64,000 bases of DNA from a bacterium (GTDB lineage Bacteria; Margulisbacteria; Marinamargulisbacteria; UBA817; JABISL01): contig JABISL010000035.1 in NCBI GenBank assembly GCA_018700055.1, positions 1 through 64,000 of the forward strand. The letters are read 5' to 3'. Position 1 is the first letter of the stretch, and each line of letters begins with the position of its first letter. A program made the translations under genes and the position numbers. Shown one piece after another: positions 42,245 through 52,485 of the stretch. Under the pieces are notes generated by a model that had not been told where the DNA came from, did not search any database, and saw only the letters and a program-made list of their open reading frames with translations.

Positions 42245-43994
42245 ACAAAATAGAACACACTGGGCCACTGATTTGACTGAGGCAAACTGTGATGAAACGG
42301 TTACGGTCACAGGCTGGGTTCACAAACAACGGGACTTAGGACAACTTATTTTTATTGATTTAAGAGACCGGTCTGGACTCGTTCAAATCATATTTGACTC
42401 TAAAACAGAAATTGCATTCAATGAAGCCCAAAAATGCCGCTCCGAATGGGTTATCCAATGCAAAGGCACAATCAGAGAACGGGATCAGAAAAACCCTGAT
42501 ATGCCAACAGGCTCTATTGAACTTCTTTGTACGGACCTAATTGTTTTGAACAAAGCAAAAACACCTGTATTTAGTATCGCGGAAGAAGATGATGTTGATG
42601 AATTGATTCAACTTAAACATCGCTACCTCTATTTAAGAAAACCGCAACACTTTAATCGATTCAAGGCTCGCCATGATATAACTCAGGCCATCCGAAATTA
42701 CTTAAACAATCAAACATTCCTTGAAGTCGAAACACCAATTTTAACGAAAAGCACCCCAGAAGGTGCACGAGATTTTGTAGTGCCTTTTCGGGGACAATCA
42801 GGAGAGTTTTTTGCACTCCCCCAATCCCCTCAATTATTTAAGCAATTATTAATGTGTTCTGGGTTCGAAAGGTATTATCAAATCGTACGTTGTTTCCGTG
42901 ATGAAGACTTCCGTGCAGATAGACAACCTGAGTTCACGCAAGTGGATTTAGAGATGTCATTTATCGATGAATTGACCATCATGTCCCTGACAAACGATCT
43001 ATTAAAATCAGCATTTGAATCAGTCAACGTACCCTTTCCGCAGACAATTCCAAAAATCACTTATAGCGACGCAATGAACCGATTCGGATCTGATAAACCA
43101 GATATTCGATTTGACCTTGAATTGGTTGATACAGAATCATTATTTGATCAATCGGATTTCAAGGTATTTCGGTCCATTAGAGAACAACAGGGGCATATTA
43201 AGCTAATCAGAGTCCCAGGCGGAAGCACTCATCTTTCACGAAAGAAGTTTGATCAACTAACTGAACTCACCAAGCCATTAGGGGTACCCGGTATTGCTTG
43301 GATACACTTTCAAGAATCGGGCGAGATAAGCTCCCCAATCGCTAAGTTCTTAACAGAGGAAGAACTGAGTACATTAAAAGATATTAGCAAAGTAGAGTCT
43401 GGAGACACACTCATATTTGTTGCAAATAATGATCTTTCTATTGTAAATACGGCCTTGGGAGTATTGAGATCCACACTAATCGAACAACTCCAACTCAAAC
43501 CGAATAAAGAGCATGCTTTATGTTGGATAGTCGACTTTCCCTTATTCGAAAAGAATTCAGATGGCGAAATCCAGGCGATGCATCATCCATTTACATCACC
43601 TAATCCAGATGACCGCGACCTTCTAAAAACCAACCCAGAGAATGTGCGTGCTCGTGCCTATGATATCGTTCTAAATGGATACGAAATCGGTGGTGGAAGT
43701 ATTCGTATTCACAAATCGGATATCCAAGAACAAATATTCAGCCTACTTCGACTCAGTGACTCCGAGATAAAAGATAAATTCGGATTCCTAATCGAAGCCT
43801 TACAATATGGTGCCCCACCCCATGGCGGACTAGCTCTCGGCCTAGATCGACTCGTTATGTTGTTAACCGACTCATCTTCTATTAGAGAAGTCATCGCATT
43901 CCCCAAAACAACAAGCATGAAATGTCCATTAACTAATGCACCAAACACAGTAAGTTCAGACCAGATGGATGAACTTCACCTCAAATCCACATAA
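42231..43994 (+). CDS. aspS: Aspartyl-tRNA synthetase, bacterial type
   Basis: Class II synthetase, 587 residues. It has the OB-fold anticodon domain ([20 protein letters not shown]), class II motif 2 [20 protein letters not shown] with [10 protein letters not shown], the bacterial GAD insertion around residues 290-410, [12 protein letters not shown] and [20 protein letters not shown]. It overlaps hisS by 14 bp and lies 2 bp before hisA. Whether it is discriminating or Asn-capable cannot be judged here. Confidence 0.96.
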   Translation: MQHIKQNRTHWATDLTEANCDETVTVTGWVHKQRDLGQLIFIDLRDRSGLVQIIFDSKTEIAFNEAQKCRSEWVIQCKGTIRERDQKNPDMPTGSIELLCTDLIVLNKAKTPVFSIAEEDDVDELIQLKHRYLYLRKPQHFNRFKARHDITQAIRNYLNNQTFLEVETPILTKSTPEGARDFVVPFRGQSGEFFALPQSPQLFKQLLMCSGFERYYQIVRCFRDEDFRADRQPEFTQVDLEMSFIDELTIMSLTNDLLKSAFESVNVPFPQTIPKITYSDAMNRFGSDKPDIRFDLELVDTESLFDQSDFKVFRSIREQQGHIKLIRVPGGSTHLSRKKFDQLTELTKPLGVPGIAWIHFQESGEISSPIAKFLTEEELSTLKDISKVESGDTLIFVANNDLSIVNTALGVLRSTLIEQLQLKPNKEHALCWIVDFPLFEKNSDGEIQAMHHPFTSPNPDDRDLLKTNPENVRARAYDIVLNGYEIGGGSIRIHKSDIQEQIFSLLRLSDSEIKDKFGFLIEALQYGAPPHGGLALGLDRLVMLLTDSSSIREVIAFPKTTSMKCPLTNAPNTVSSDQMDELHLKST

Positions 43995-43996
43995 CA

Positions 43997-44758
43997 ATGA
44001 ATAATACCCAACGACCTTTTGAAATTATCCCTGCCATAGATATTATTGATGGCAAGTTAGTTCGTCTTACCCAAGGTGACTACAACCAAGTTGAATCGTA
44101 TAACAAATCACCTGAAGATATGGCTCAAGAGTTTGTTGATGCCGGAGCAAGACGAATCCATATTGTGGATCTCGACGGAGCAAAGGATGGGCGACTTCAA
44201 AACGAAGCATTGCTAAAAAGAATACGCGAACGTTGTCCTAACGTTGATATTGAGTTTGGTGGTGGAATACGAACAATTGAAACAGCACAACAACTTATCG
44301 ACGCGGGTATCGACTATATAATATTAGGATCACTCTTAATTAAGGATCCAGAAACTGCAAAAAAAATAATTACCTCATTTCCTCATCAAGTCATTCTAGG
44401 AATAGATGCCAAAAATGGTATGGTCGCAACTGAAGGCTGGCTCGAGACTAGTGAAACAAGTGCCGTAGATTTAATAAATCAGTTTTCAGGCGGCTTACTA
44501 CAAAAGTATTTTGGTGGAGAAGTCATATATACCGACATCGCCAAAGATGGCACATTAAGTGGGCCTAACATTGGAGAGATTAAAGATATCGCAGCAAATT
44601 CAGCCATGTCGATTATTGCCTCTGGCGGCGTCGGGACAATCGAAGATATTGATGCTCTAAGAAGTCTATATGAAGACCAAAAAATCAACGTGACCGGATG
44701 CATTGTAGGCAAGGCTATTTTATCTGGATTAGTCCCCTTAAATGAGTTGTGGACTTAG
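43997..44758 (+). CDS. hisA: HisA, ProFAR isomerase
   Basis: Histidine-biosynthesis (beta-alpha)8 isomerase, 253 residues. FEIIPAIDIIDGKLVRLTQG includes the catalytic Asp, with IHIVDLDGAKDGRLQNEALL, VDIEFGGGIRTIETAQQLID, VIYTDIAKDGTLSGPN and ASGGVGTIEDI. Slightly longer than usual, with a short insertion around NQFSGGLLQKYFGGEVI. It follows aspS by 2 bp. No other his genes in the window. Confidence 0.95.
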   Translation: MNNTQRPFEIIPAIDIIDGKLVRLTQGDYNQVESYNKSPEDMAQEFVDAGARRIHIVDLDGAKDGRLQNEALLKRIRERCPNVDIEFGGGIRTIETAQQLIDAGIDYIILGSLLIKDPETAKKIITSFPHQVILGIDAKNGMVATEGWLETSETSAVDLINQFSGGLLQKYFGGEVIYTDIAKDGTLSGPNIGEIKDIAANSAMSIIASGGVGTIEDIDALRSLYEDQKINVTGCIVGKAILSGLVPLNELWT

Positions 44759-44772
44759 CTCTAACCTAACCG

Positions 44773-44778
44773 TATAAT
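44773..44778 (+). promoter_or_regulatory. Near-leaderless -10 of the Na/Pi symporter gene
   Basis: TATAAT ends 11 nt before ATG 44790. The predicted 5' leader would be only about 4 nt. Confidence 0.45.
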
Positions 44779-44789
44779 ACGACCAAATC

Positions 44790-46457
44790 ATGACATTCAC
44801 AGCTTTCGCTCATTTTGCATTGAACGTTTTAGGTGGTCTCGCATTATTCCTTTATGGACTGCGAATCCTATCAATTACGCTTCAAAAAATTTCGTCTGAC
44901 AAACTTAAAACAGTCTTCGACAAGCTAACCGGAAATCGATTCGCCGGCATCTTATCTGGCGGACTTGTTACTATGGTCCTCCAAAGCAGTAGTGCTACGA
45001 CTGTATTAATGATTGGATTCGCAAATGCAGGCCTGCTTGGACTCGCACAATGTATCAGCATCATTTATGGTGCCAATATTGGAACCACAATAACGGCCCA
45101 ATTAATTGCCTTTAAATATACAGCTATCGCACTTCCTCTTATAGGCATTGGTGGTGCATTGCTAATATTCGGACGCTCCAAACGCATGAAAAGTATTGGT
45201 GAAGTATTCATTGGTCTAGGAATGTTGTTTTATGGACTCAAAATATTGGGCTCATTCCTCAAACCGTTAAAAGAAATCCCGGCGTTCGAAACTTTTCTTG
45301 TTCAATTTGGACAGACACCTATCTTAGGATTATTTGTGGGAATGCTCTTAACAATTATTTTTCAAAGCAGTAGTGCTACAACGGGAATGATCATTATAAT
45401 GGCAAGCCTCGGGTTGCTTAACTTCAGTTCCGCGTTCGCCCTGGAGCTTGGCTGTAATATTGGAACCACAGTTACGGCTCAAATTGCTTCTATTGGAGCA
45501 AATACCACATCCAAACGAGCTGCCTGGGCACATACGCTATTCAATGTCTTCGGAGCACTTTACATGCTCATATTACTCCATATCACATGGAAAGGGCATC
45601 CGATCTTCCTACAATTTATCGACTACATCACCCCCGGAGATGTCTGGTCCGGCGAGCATATCGAACGTCACATTGCGAATGCCCATACGTTCTTTAATAT
45701 ATTCAACGTAATCATCCTATTCCCTTTCATTAATATATTAGCCAAACTAACAATGAAGATCATTCCAGAAAAAAAGGAAAGCAAACTTAAAACGACAAGC
45801 CACCTTGATCCACGAATGATGGCAACCCCTACTATCGCCCTTCAACAAACATTAAATGAAACCATCCGAATGGGAACCATTGCTAAGGAAATGTCTCGAC
45901 TATCCTACCAAGACACAATCAAAAACAAAGAAAAACTACAGCGTGAAATACTAGAGTTTGAAGACATTTTAAATACGCTCCAAACTAAAATTATTAAATA
46001 TGTCGTCAAGATTGATAACTCAAGTCTTAATGACACAGAACTCAACTTAAGTAGAGAACTTGTTCATTTAGTCCGACACTTCGAGCGTATTGGCGACAAC
46101 TACAAGGCTATTATTCCTCTTATGGAGTCCGTCAGAGATGGCAAACATTCCTTTGACAATGAAAGTCTTACCACCTTGAAGACTATGTATCAAAACATCC
46201 AAAATATGTTCCAAGTCGTCATCTCAGGACTTTCTAATGCAGAACAAGGGTCTGAGACTAGTATGTCCATTAAAAAAGCTACTGACGACAACTACCAACT
46301 TGAAAATGACTATCGTCAGGATCAGATAGAAAAAATTACCAGTAAGGCCATTCCGCAAGCTGAAGGTCTATATGTAATGGAAATCATGGCTCACTTGGAA
46401 CAGATCACTAAGTATCTCTCCAAGATCGCCAAACAAACAGATCGAATAAACGCTTAG
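44790..46457 (+). CDS. Na+/phosphate symporter (NptA/PNaS family) with PhoU-like domain
   Basis: A 555-residue membrane protein. Two inverted halves each carry the QSSSATT motif (VLQSSSATTVLMIGFANAGL and IFQSSSATTGMIIIMASLGL) and a GANIGTT or GCNIGTT motif, which form the sodium/phosphate site. After about nine helices, residues about 350-550 form a helical PhoU-like domain (RELVHLVRHFERIGDNYKAI), which may regulate transport. No pst genes are nearby. The stop overlaps the convergent nfuA stop by 4 bp. Confidence 0.92.
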   Translation: MTFTAFAHFALNVLGGLALFLYGLRILSITLQKISSDKLKTVFDKLTGNRFAGILSGGLVTMVLQSSSATTVLMIGFANAGLLGLAQCISIIYGANIGTTITAQLIAFKYTAIALPLIGIGGALLIFGRSKRMKSIGEVFIGLGMLFYGLKILGSFLKPLKEIPAFETFLVQFGQTPILGLFVGMLLTIIFQSSSATTGMIIIMASLGLLNFSSAFALELGCNIGTTVTAQIASIGANTTSKRAAWAHTLFNVFGALYMLILLHITWKGHPIFLQFIDYITPGDVWSGEHIERHIANAHTFFNIFNVIILFPFINILAKLTMKIIPEKKESKLKTTSHLDPRMMATPTIALQQTLNETIRMGTIAKEMSRLSYQDTIKNKEKLQREILEFEDILNTLQTKIIKYVVKIDNSSLNDTELNLSRELVHLVRHFERIGDNYKAIIPLMESVRDGKHSFDNESLTTLKTMYQNIQNMFQVVISGLSNAEQGSETSMSIKKATDDNYQLENDYRQDQIEKITSKAIPQAEGLYVMEIMAHLEQITKYLSKIAKQTDRINA

Positions 46458-47035
46458 AGTTCCTGAACGACTTCTTTTACTTCGGGAATCTCTTCTTTCA
46501 TTCGATTCTCAATACCCATCTTCAACGTCATCGTAGCCGCTGGACATGTACTACATGCACCTTGAAGCTTAAGGGTAACAATTCCATCAATAAAGCTGAT
46601 GAACTGAACATCTCCACCATCCATTGCGATAGCAGGTCTAATTTCCTCATCTAAAATTTTAATAATCTTTTGAGCTATTTCACCATGAGCTTCGGCTACT
46701 TGATTAGCTCTATCAAACGCTTCGTCACTCAAAACAGACTTACCTGAGTCGATAACATCCAAGATAGTGTCTCTAGTAGATTCAAGAACAGATTCCCAAG
46801 ATGTCGCCTCTGCTTTTGTTACTGATACGAAATTAAACCCGATCATTACTCCAGTAACACCCTCAATTTCAAAAAGAGTCTCAGGTAGTTCCGACCCTTT
46901 TGCGGACTCAGCAGTCTCAAAATCCACGGTACCCTTTTCAAAAAAATTCATATTTACCAAAAACTTAATCGTATTAGGATTTGGTGTTGGCATCGCTGAT
47001 ATTTCTACTTTTTGTTTTTCGTCTTGTTTCGTCAT
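46454..47035 (-). CDS. NfuA-like Fe-S scaffold/carrier
   Basis: A 193-residue protein with an N-terminal Nfu_N domain (TPNPNTIKFLVNMNFFEKGT, FEIEGVTGVMIGFNFVSVTK) and a C-terminal NifU domain (AIAMDGGDVQFISFIDGIVT, LQGACSTCPAATMTLKMGIE) carrying the CxxC motif. It is the last gene of the suf operon and likely carries clusters from SufBCD to client enzymes. AAGGAG RBS lies upstream of ATG 47035. The 3' end overlaps the convergent phosphate symporter gene. Confidence 0.93.
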   Translation of the reverse strand: MTKQDEKQKVEISAMPTPNPNTIKFLVNMNFFEKGTVDFETAESAKGSELPETLFEIEGVTGVMIGFNFVSVTKAEATSWESVLESTRDTILDVIDSGKSVLSDEAFDRANQVAEAHGEIAQKIIKILDEEIRPAIAMDGGDVQFISFIDGIVTLKLQGACSTCPAATMTLKMGIENRMKEEIPEVKEVVQEL

Positions 47036-47054
47036 TATATTCTCCTTATAACTT

Positions 47055-47510
47055 TTATTCGGTGGATACTTCTTTATTGATACTTTCTGTAGATAAGGCG
47101 CTCTCTAAGGCTCGCCAGATCAATGCGGCGCACTTTACCCTAACTGGGTAATCTCTAACGCCTTCAAATAAGAATAGTGGCCCCAATGTTTCCTTACACT
47201 CATCAGAGCAGTCTTCCTGGGTAATACTTTCAATAAAACAATTCTTCATTTTTTCTACTACATCTAATGACTTACCTTTGATGTAATGGGTCATTAAAGA
47301 TGCAGACGCCTTAGAGATCGCACAGCCTTGGCCTTGAAATCCAATATCAGCTATTTTGTTGCCCTCAACTTTTACGTACACAAAAAAATCATCCCCACAC
47401 AAAGGGTTCTTACCATGCGCCTCATGAGTACAATCGTCTAACACACGAAAGTTCTTCGGAGACTTATTATGTGACAGAATCGTTTCTTGGTAGAGTCGTT
47501 TTAGGTTCAT
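47055..47510 (-). CDS. sufU: SufU, sulfurtransferase partner of SufS
   Basis: A 151-residue SufU/IscU-like protein. It has LYQETILSHNKSPKNFRVLD at the N-terminus, then NPLCGDDFFVYV, IGFQGQGCAISKASASLM, and the third Cys in VRVKCAALIWRALES. The Zn-binding C-D-C-C set and the SufU-specific insertion (with Cys-rich TQEDCSDECKETLG) fit SufU better than IscU. It overlaps sufS by 4 bp and probably accepts persulfide from it. Confidence 0.92.
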   Translation of the reverse strand: MNLKRLYQETILSHNKSPKNFRVLDDCTHEAHGKNPLCGDDFFVYVKVEGNKIADIGFQGQGCAISKASASLMTHYIKGKSLDVVEKMKNCFIESITQEDCSDECKETLGPLFLFEGVRDYPVRVKCAALIWRALESALSTESINKEVSTE

Positions 47511-48736
47511 GCGAACATCTCAACAACAGCATGAATACCGGACACCAATTTATCAATATCGGACTCAGTATTATAAAAAGAAAACGAGGCGCGCGCCGTA
47601 GCAGGTACACAATATCGAGTCATCGCAGGCTGCGCACAGTGATGTCCTGCACGAATAGCAATCCCGTATTCATCTAATATGGTGCCAATATCGTGTGGAT
47701 GAATATTATCTAGTACAAATGAAATCACAGCGGCTTTATTTTTAGCGGTTCCAATAATTTTAAGTCCGTCAATTTTAGATAACTTTTCTGTAGCGATCGC
47801 CAATAAATTCGCTTCAATCGCTTCAATCGCTTCTAGTCCAATCTTTTCAATATATGAAATAGCCGCACTTAATCCAATAACTTCTACAAAAGCAGGTGTC
47901 CCAGCTTCAAACTTTTCAGGAATCGGGGCAAAAGTAGTTTCCGTAAGACCAACAGTTTCGATCATGTCGCCTCCCAACATATATGGAGGCATTGCCTCTA
48001 AGAGCTCTTTTTTGGCATAAAGCACACCAATACCCGTCGGGCCAAGAAGTTTATGCCCTGAAAAGGCATAAAAATCACAATCTAAGTCTTGAACGTCTAC
48101 TTTCATATGAGCAACTGACTGAGCACCATCAATAAGTACTTTTGCACCAACTGAATGGGCTTTCTTAACAACTTCTTTAACAGGATGAATAGTGCCAAGT
48201 GCATTAGACACATGACCAATCGCAACTAACTTCGTTTTGGGGCTAAGCATCGACTCATAAGCAGTCATATCTAATTCACCAACATCATTAACAGGAATAG
48301 TACGGAAGACTAATCCATTTCGCTTAGCAACTTGCTGCCAAGGCACAAAGTTGGCATGATGCTCAATTTCAGAAACAAGAATCTCATCCCCGGCCTGCAA
48401 GAACTCCCCTGCGAATGAATTAGCCACAAGATTAATCGCTTCGGTCGTTCCTTTTACATAGACAATTTCTTTTTCGGAGTCAGCATTTATAAACCGAGAA
48501 ACCTGCTTTCTTACGGCATCATAAATAGCCGTACTCTCATGCCCTAGACGATAAACACCTCTATGAACAGTCGCGTAGGAATCTTGATAAAAACTAGTCA
48601 TCGCATCAATAACAGCCTGTGGTTTCTGCGTTGTCGCCGCATTATCCAGATATATAAGCGGCTTACCATTCATAGTCTGTTGTAGAACAGGAAAGTCTTT
48701 TTTGAGTTCAGTTGAGTACAACGGCAAACTTGTCAT
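47507..48736 (-). CDS. sufS: SufS, group II cysteine desulfurase
   Basis: PLP enzyme that takes sulfur from cysteine, 409 residues. YLDNAATTQKPQAVIDAM, TVHRGVYRLGHESTAIYDA, HHANFVPWQQVAKRNG and DFYAFSGHKLLGPTGIGVLY (PLP lysine in SGHK) are present, with RAGHHCAQPAM holding the catalytic Cys. A small in-frame duplication, IEAIEAIEA (coding 9-nt repeats at 47815-47835), is in the C-terminal domain. It lies 8 bp after sufD. Confidence 0.96.
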   Translation of the reverse strand: MTSLPLYSTELKKDFPVLQQTMNGKPLIYLDNAATTQKPQAVIDAMTSFYQDSYATVHRGVYRLGHESTAIYDAVRKQVSRFINADSEKEIVYVKGTTEAINLVANSFAGEFLQAGDEILVSEIEHHANFVPWQQVAKRNGLVFRTIPVNDVGELDMTAYESMLSPKTKLVAIGHVSNALGTIHPVKEVVKKAHSVGAKVLIDGAQSVAHMKVDVQDLDCDFYAFSGHKLLGPTGIGVLYAKKELLEAMPPYMLGGDMIETVGLTETTFAPIPEKFEAGTPAFVEVIGLSAAISYIEKIGLEAIEAIEANLLAIATEKLSKIDGLKIIGTAKNKAAVISFVLDNIHPHDIGTILDEYGIAIRAGHHCAQPAMTRYCVPATARASFSFYNTESDIDKLVSGIHAVVEMFA

Positions 48737-48744
48737 ATCAATCC

Positions 48745-49647
48745 TTAAAACCCTTCAAGAACAAGTGCCAACTGAGCCGTCATCTCTGCTTTCGCAACAG
48801 CTTTTACAGACTCATTCGGAATGCCTTCTACGACTTCTTCAGCAAATCCAACAACCATCACGGAGGTAGCGTCTTCACGTGACAACCCTCTACTCATTAA
48901 ATAAAACAATTGAGACTCTTCAAGAGCACCTGTTGTCGAGCCATGGGCACAAAGTACATCATCAGCATCGATCAATAGCTGCGGTTGAGATATCGCCCGT
49001 GCTTGATCACTCAGCAATAAGTTACGATTTAACTGCTCCGTATTGGTCTTTTGGGCATCTCTAGCCACCGAAACTAGCCCTGTAAAAGTAGTTTTAGAGC
49101 AATCAGCTAAAATATTCTTCGCCAATTGATTACTCGTGCAGTTCGGAACATTATGATCAATAGTAATCGTTAAATCTAATTCTTGTTTATCCTTTAGAAG
49201 ACCCAAACCTTGAATATTACTATGTGCCCCTTCTCCATCCAAAGCGACCCTAATAGTAGATTGATAGTCCTTTACGTCCCCAACTATAGCCACTCGATCC
49301 AACCGAGAATCGGCCAACTGAGTTACTGTTATCAACTCATTAACACTATATGTGGAACCCGATTGAATGGATGTCCAATGCACAGAAGCGCCTTTTGCCA
49401 ATTTAACGTCATAGACAATTGAAATATCACTATCTTCTGTACCCGTCCGGTCTATACGCGTCCCCATCGTTAGAGAAGCCCCTTCACCAATTACAATTTG
49501 AATCGGCTCACTATTAACTGAAGCCGTATTATCCAGTTTATGAAGTAACCACAGTGGATCATTCACAACCGTACCTGGAGCCAACTCAAAACCTAAATCG
49601 GTTTCAGTTATACCAGAAGGACGAAAGGATAAGTTCGTTTTTATCAT
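48745..49647 (-). CDS. sufD: SufD, scaffold subunit
   Basis: A 300-residue SufB/SufD-family protein with the beta-helix core and C-terminal signature: [20 protein letters not shown], then [20 protein letters not shown] and [20 protein letters not shown]. Shorter than typical SufD (about 400) because the N-terminal helical domain is reduced. It overlaps sufC by 4 bp. It forms the SufBC2D scaffold with SufB. Confidence 0.92.
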   Translation of the reverse strand: MIKTNLSFRPSGITETDLGFELAPGTVVNDPLWLLHKLDNTASVNSEPIQIVIGEGASLTMGTRIDRTGTEDSDISIVYDVKLAKGASVHWTSIQSGSTYSVNELITVTQLADSRLDRVAIVGDVKDYQSTIRVALDGEGAHSNIQGLGLLKDKQELDLTITIDHNVPNCTSNQLAKNILADCSKTTFTGLVSVARDAQKTNTEQLNRNLLLSDQARAISQPQLLIDADDVLCAHGSTTGALEESQLFYLMSRGLSREDATSVMVVGFAEEVVEGIPNESVKAVAKAEMTAQLALVLEGF

Positions 49648-50396
49648 GAAGCCGTTCCGACAGTCTCATATCCATGCTCATCAAGAGTAAGTGCCAATGA
49701 CTTATCACCTGTTTGAACAATCCGACCATCAACCATGGCATGAACCACGTCAGGAACAATATAGTTAAGTAAACGTTGGTAGTGAGTAATAACTAAAAAA
49801 GCATTGTCTGGACGTTTTAACGCACTAACGACCTCTCCGACACTCTTTAAGGCATCAACATCCAAGCCAGAATCGGTCTCATCAAGGATAGCTACCTTAG
49901 GGTCCAAAACAGCCATTTGCAAAATCTCGTTGCGTTTCTTTTCCCCTCCCGAGAACCCAAAGTTAAGATCTCTATCTAAAAAAGACTCATCCATACCAAC
50001 AAGATTCAACTTCTTTTCCAAAACGGTTTGAAATTCCAATGGATCTACTTCCTCTTCTTCACGGAACTTACGTTGTGCGTTGTATGCCATACGCAAAAAT
50101 GATCCATTATTAACACCAGGTACTTCTACAGGGTATTGAAAAGCCATAAACAGCCCCATTAAGGCACGATCCGTTTCGGACTCTTCTTGGATAGGTTTGC
50201 CATCTAAGATTATCTCACCAGCTGTGATCTCATACGCAGGGTCCCCAGCCAACACCTTAGATAAAGTACTCTTACCAGACCCATTTGGCCCCATAATCGC
50301 GTGAGTTTCCCCTGCTTTAATAGTAAGGTTAACCCCTTTTAGTATTGGCAAATTTTCTTCAACAATTTTCGCGTGTAAATTTTTAATTTCTAACAT
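49644..50396 (-). CDS. sufC: SufC, scaffold ATPase
   Basis: ABC-type ATPase of 250 residues. It has Walker [17 protein letters not shown], the signature [15 protein letters not shown] and Walker [18 protein letters not shown], with [17 protein letters not shown], the SufC-typical Q-loop. It drives SufBCD rearrangements during cluster assembly. It starts 9 bp after sufB. Confidence 0.97.
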   Translation of the reverse strand: MLEIKNLHAKIVEENLPILKGVNLTIKAGETHAIMGPNGSGKSTLSKVLAGDPAYEITAGEIILDGKPIQEESETDRALMGLFMAFQYPVEVPGVNNGSFLRMAYNAQRKFREEEEVDPLEFQTVLEKKLNLVGMDESFLDRDLNFGFSGGEKKRNEILQMAVLDPKVAILDETDSGLDVDALKSVGEVVSALKRPDNAFLVITHYQRLLNYIVPDVVHAMVDGRIVQTGDKSLALTLDEHGYETVGTAS

Positions 50397-50405
50397 ATGT
50401 AACTC

Positions 50406-51890
50406 CTATCCTACGGAATGTTCTAACTGAAGCCCTAATAACTGATTGGCTTCGACGGCAAATTCGTCTGGTAATTTCTTAAATACATCCTGGCAAAATC
50501 CACTCACAATGGTTGCCAGCGCTTCATCGAGGCTAATCCCACGACTCATCAGATAAAAAAGTTGGTCTTCCCCCACTCTAGAGGTTGAAGCTTCATGTTC
50601 ACACTGAGCACTTTGATTTCTAATATCAATCGTTGGCAAGGTATTAGCTGAACACTTATCCCCAATCAACATTGAGTCACATTGTGTGTAGTTTCGAGCA
50701 CCTTTAGCGGACTTGTTCATCTGAACCAAGCCTCTATATGTATTAGCAGACTTCCCTGCAGAGATCCCTTTCGAAATAATAGTACTCTTTGTATTTTTCC
50801 CAATATGGATCATTTTAGTTCCCGTATCAGCTTGCTGGAAATGATTAGTGAGCGCCACAGAATAGAACTCGCCAACCGAATCGTCACCTATCAGTAAACA
50901 GCTGGGGTACTTCCAAGTAATCGCTGACCCCGTCTCAATTTGAGTCCAAGAGATCTTGGAACGAGCCCCCAGACACTTGCCACGTTTAGTCACAAAGTTA
51001 AAAATTCCACCCTTACCTGTCTCCTTGTCACCGGCATACCAGTTCTGAACAGTAGAATAATCAATCGAAGCATCATCTAAAGCGACTAGTTCAACCACAG
51101 CCGCATGAAGCTGATTCGTATCAAACATTGGTGCAGTACAACCTTCTAGGTAGGTAACAGAGGCTTTCTCTTCACAAATGATAAGTGTCCGCTCAAACTG
51201 CCCGGTATTCTCTGTATTAATACGAAAATACGAGCTTAGATCCATAGGACACTTAACCCCCTTAGGAATATAGACAAACGACCCATCAGTAAATACAGCG
51301 GCATTCAGAGCGGCATAAAAGTTATCCGTATGAGGAACAACTGAGCCCATATACTTCTTTACCAGTTCTGGATACTCTTCAAGCGCTTCAGATATCGGAC
51401 AAAACACAACACCGTGTTCCAGAAGCTTTTTCTTATAAGTAGTGGCAACAGACACACTATCAAAAATAGCATCCACTGCAACACCAGCCATTCGTTTCTG
51501 TTCAAGCAGTGGAATTCCAAGCTTTTCAAACGTTCGCTTAAGCTCAGGGTCAACATCATCCATGCTTTCAAGCTCGATCTTCTTCTTAGGCGCTGCGTAA
51601 TAATGGATATCCTGAAAGTCGATTGGAGGATATTTTACGACACTCCACTCAGGCTCTTTCATAGTAAGCCAATGCTTATAGGCTTTAAGACGAAACTCAA
51701 GCATAAACTCAGGCTCATTTTTCTTTTTAGAAATAAAACGAATGGTATCTTCGTTAAGTCCTTTAGGCGCCAATTCCGTTTCTATATCCGTTTGAAATCC
51801 AAATTCATAGTCCTTATTAACCATCTCATCGATAGTCTTATCGTGTTTACTTTGCATCGTTTCGATCATTTCTTCATCCTTTTCGGTCAT
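50406..51890 (-). CDS. sufB: SufB, scaffold subunit
   Basis: A 494-residue protein central to cluster assembly. It has [60 protein letters not shown] (SufB cysteine motif), [20 protein letters not shown] and the C-terminal [20 protein letters not shown]. Full-length. The start overlaps the Rrf2 regulator stop by 4 bp, so the regulator is the first gene of this operon. Confidence 0.97.
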   Translation of the reverse strand: MTEKDEEMIETMQSKHDKTIDEMVNKDYEFGFQTDIETELAPKGLNEDTIRFISKKKNEPEFMLEFRLKAYKHWLTMKEPEWSVVKYPPIDFQDIHYYAAPKKKIELESMDDVDPELKRTFEKLGIPLLEQKRMAGVAVDAIFDSVSVATTYKKKLLEHGVVFCPISEALEEYPELVKKYMGSVVPHTDNFYAALNAAVFTDGSFVYIPKGVKCPMDLSSYFRINTENTGQFERTLIICEEKASVTYLEGCTAPMFDTNQLHAAVVELVALDDASIDYSTVQNWYAGDKETGKGGIFNFVTKRGKCLGARSKISWTQIETGSAITWKYPSCLLIGDDSVGEFYSVALTNHFQQADTGTKMIHIGKNTKSTIISKGISAGKSANTYRGLVQMNKSAKGARNYTQCDSMLIGDKCSANTLPTIDIRNQSAQCEHEASTSRVGEDQLFYLMSRGISLDEALATIVSGFCQDVFKKLPDEFAVEANQLLGLQLEHSVG

Positions 51891-52297
51891 ACCGACACCT
51901 TCGGTTGATCAATAATATCCTGAAGTGTTACATCAGATAGAACCGAATTAATTCGGTCTTGAATGACAGATATTGCCGGCTTTAACTGACAATCACAGGA
52001 CATCTCACATGTAGTCACTACATCCATACAAACTGTCAGCTGCGTAGGGCCATCAATAACATCTACAACATCCTTAACTGTAATTGTCTGCCCTTTTTCT
52101 GAAAGTTGTACCCCACCATATTTACCTTGTTTAGTAGTAACTATATCGGCTTGAGCTAATCGTTGAACCAACTTGATCAAATGGTTGTAAGGAACCTTTA
52201 ATTCTTCCGAAAGTGAAGGCGTCGTTTTCGATCCTGGATTTGTTGCTAAATAAATAAGCATCCGCAGTGTAAAGTCTACAGACTTCGTTAATTTCAT
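51887..52297 (-). CDS. Rrf2-family Fe-S regulator of the suf operon
   Basis: A 136-residue winged-helix repressor. The N-terminal [20 protein letters not shown] is typical of the family (IscR, NsrR, RsrR). Four cysteines C90, C97, C101, C103 suit an Fe-S cluster, with a spacing closer to NsrR/IscR than to DNA-only members. It probably senses cluster or nitric-oxide status and controls its own operon. Coding-strand AAGGTG gives an RBS before ATG 52297. First gene of the suf unit. Confidence 0.92.
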   Translation of the reverse strand: MKLTKSVDFTLRMLIYLATNPGSKTTPSLSEELKVPYNHLIKLVQRLAQADIVTTKQGKYGGVQLSEKGQTITVKDVVDVIDGPTQLTVCMDVVTTCEMSCDCQLKPAISVIQDRINSVLSDVTLQDIIDQPKVSV

Positions 52298-52346
52298 TTT
52301 AATTCACCTTATTGAGCGTGGTTACACACGTCTTAAACTTGCAGCA

Positions 52347-52374
52347 ATTATACTAGTTTAAAATGGCATTGCAA
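52347..52374 (-). promoter_or_regulatory. Sigma-70 promoter of the suf operon
   Basis: On the minus strand, TTGCAA (-35, 52369-52374), a 16-nt spacer and TATAAT (-10, 52347-52352). The predicted leader of about 42 nt contains an AAGGTG RBS. This is the clearest two-element promoter in the window and contrasts with the leaderless type. Confidence 0.7.
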
Positions 52375-52473
52375 AGGTAAATGTAAAAAAACAAAGAATT
52401 CAATCCCAAATTTTAAAGCGGCCTAAAAGCAAATTAATTATGCATCCCCACTTCTCAAAATCATGGGGTCCAG

Positions 52474-52479
52474 TATAAT
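52474..52479 (+). promoter_or_regulatory. Leaderless-type -10 of the SDR (fabG-like) gene
   Basis: Perfect TATAAT ends 6 nt before ATG 52486. CATGG/CCATG arms at 52463-52467 and 52484-52488 flank it and could form a weak operator. Confidence 0.5.
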
Positions 52480-52485
52480 GGGGCC

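Noticed and set aside
52441-52485. Rrf2/IscR operator between the suf regulator and the SDR gene
   Set aside because: CATGG/CCATG and CCCCA/TGGGG pairs exist near the SDR start but do not match a recognised IscR or SufR site.
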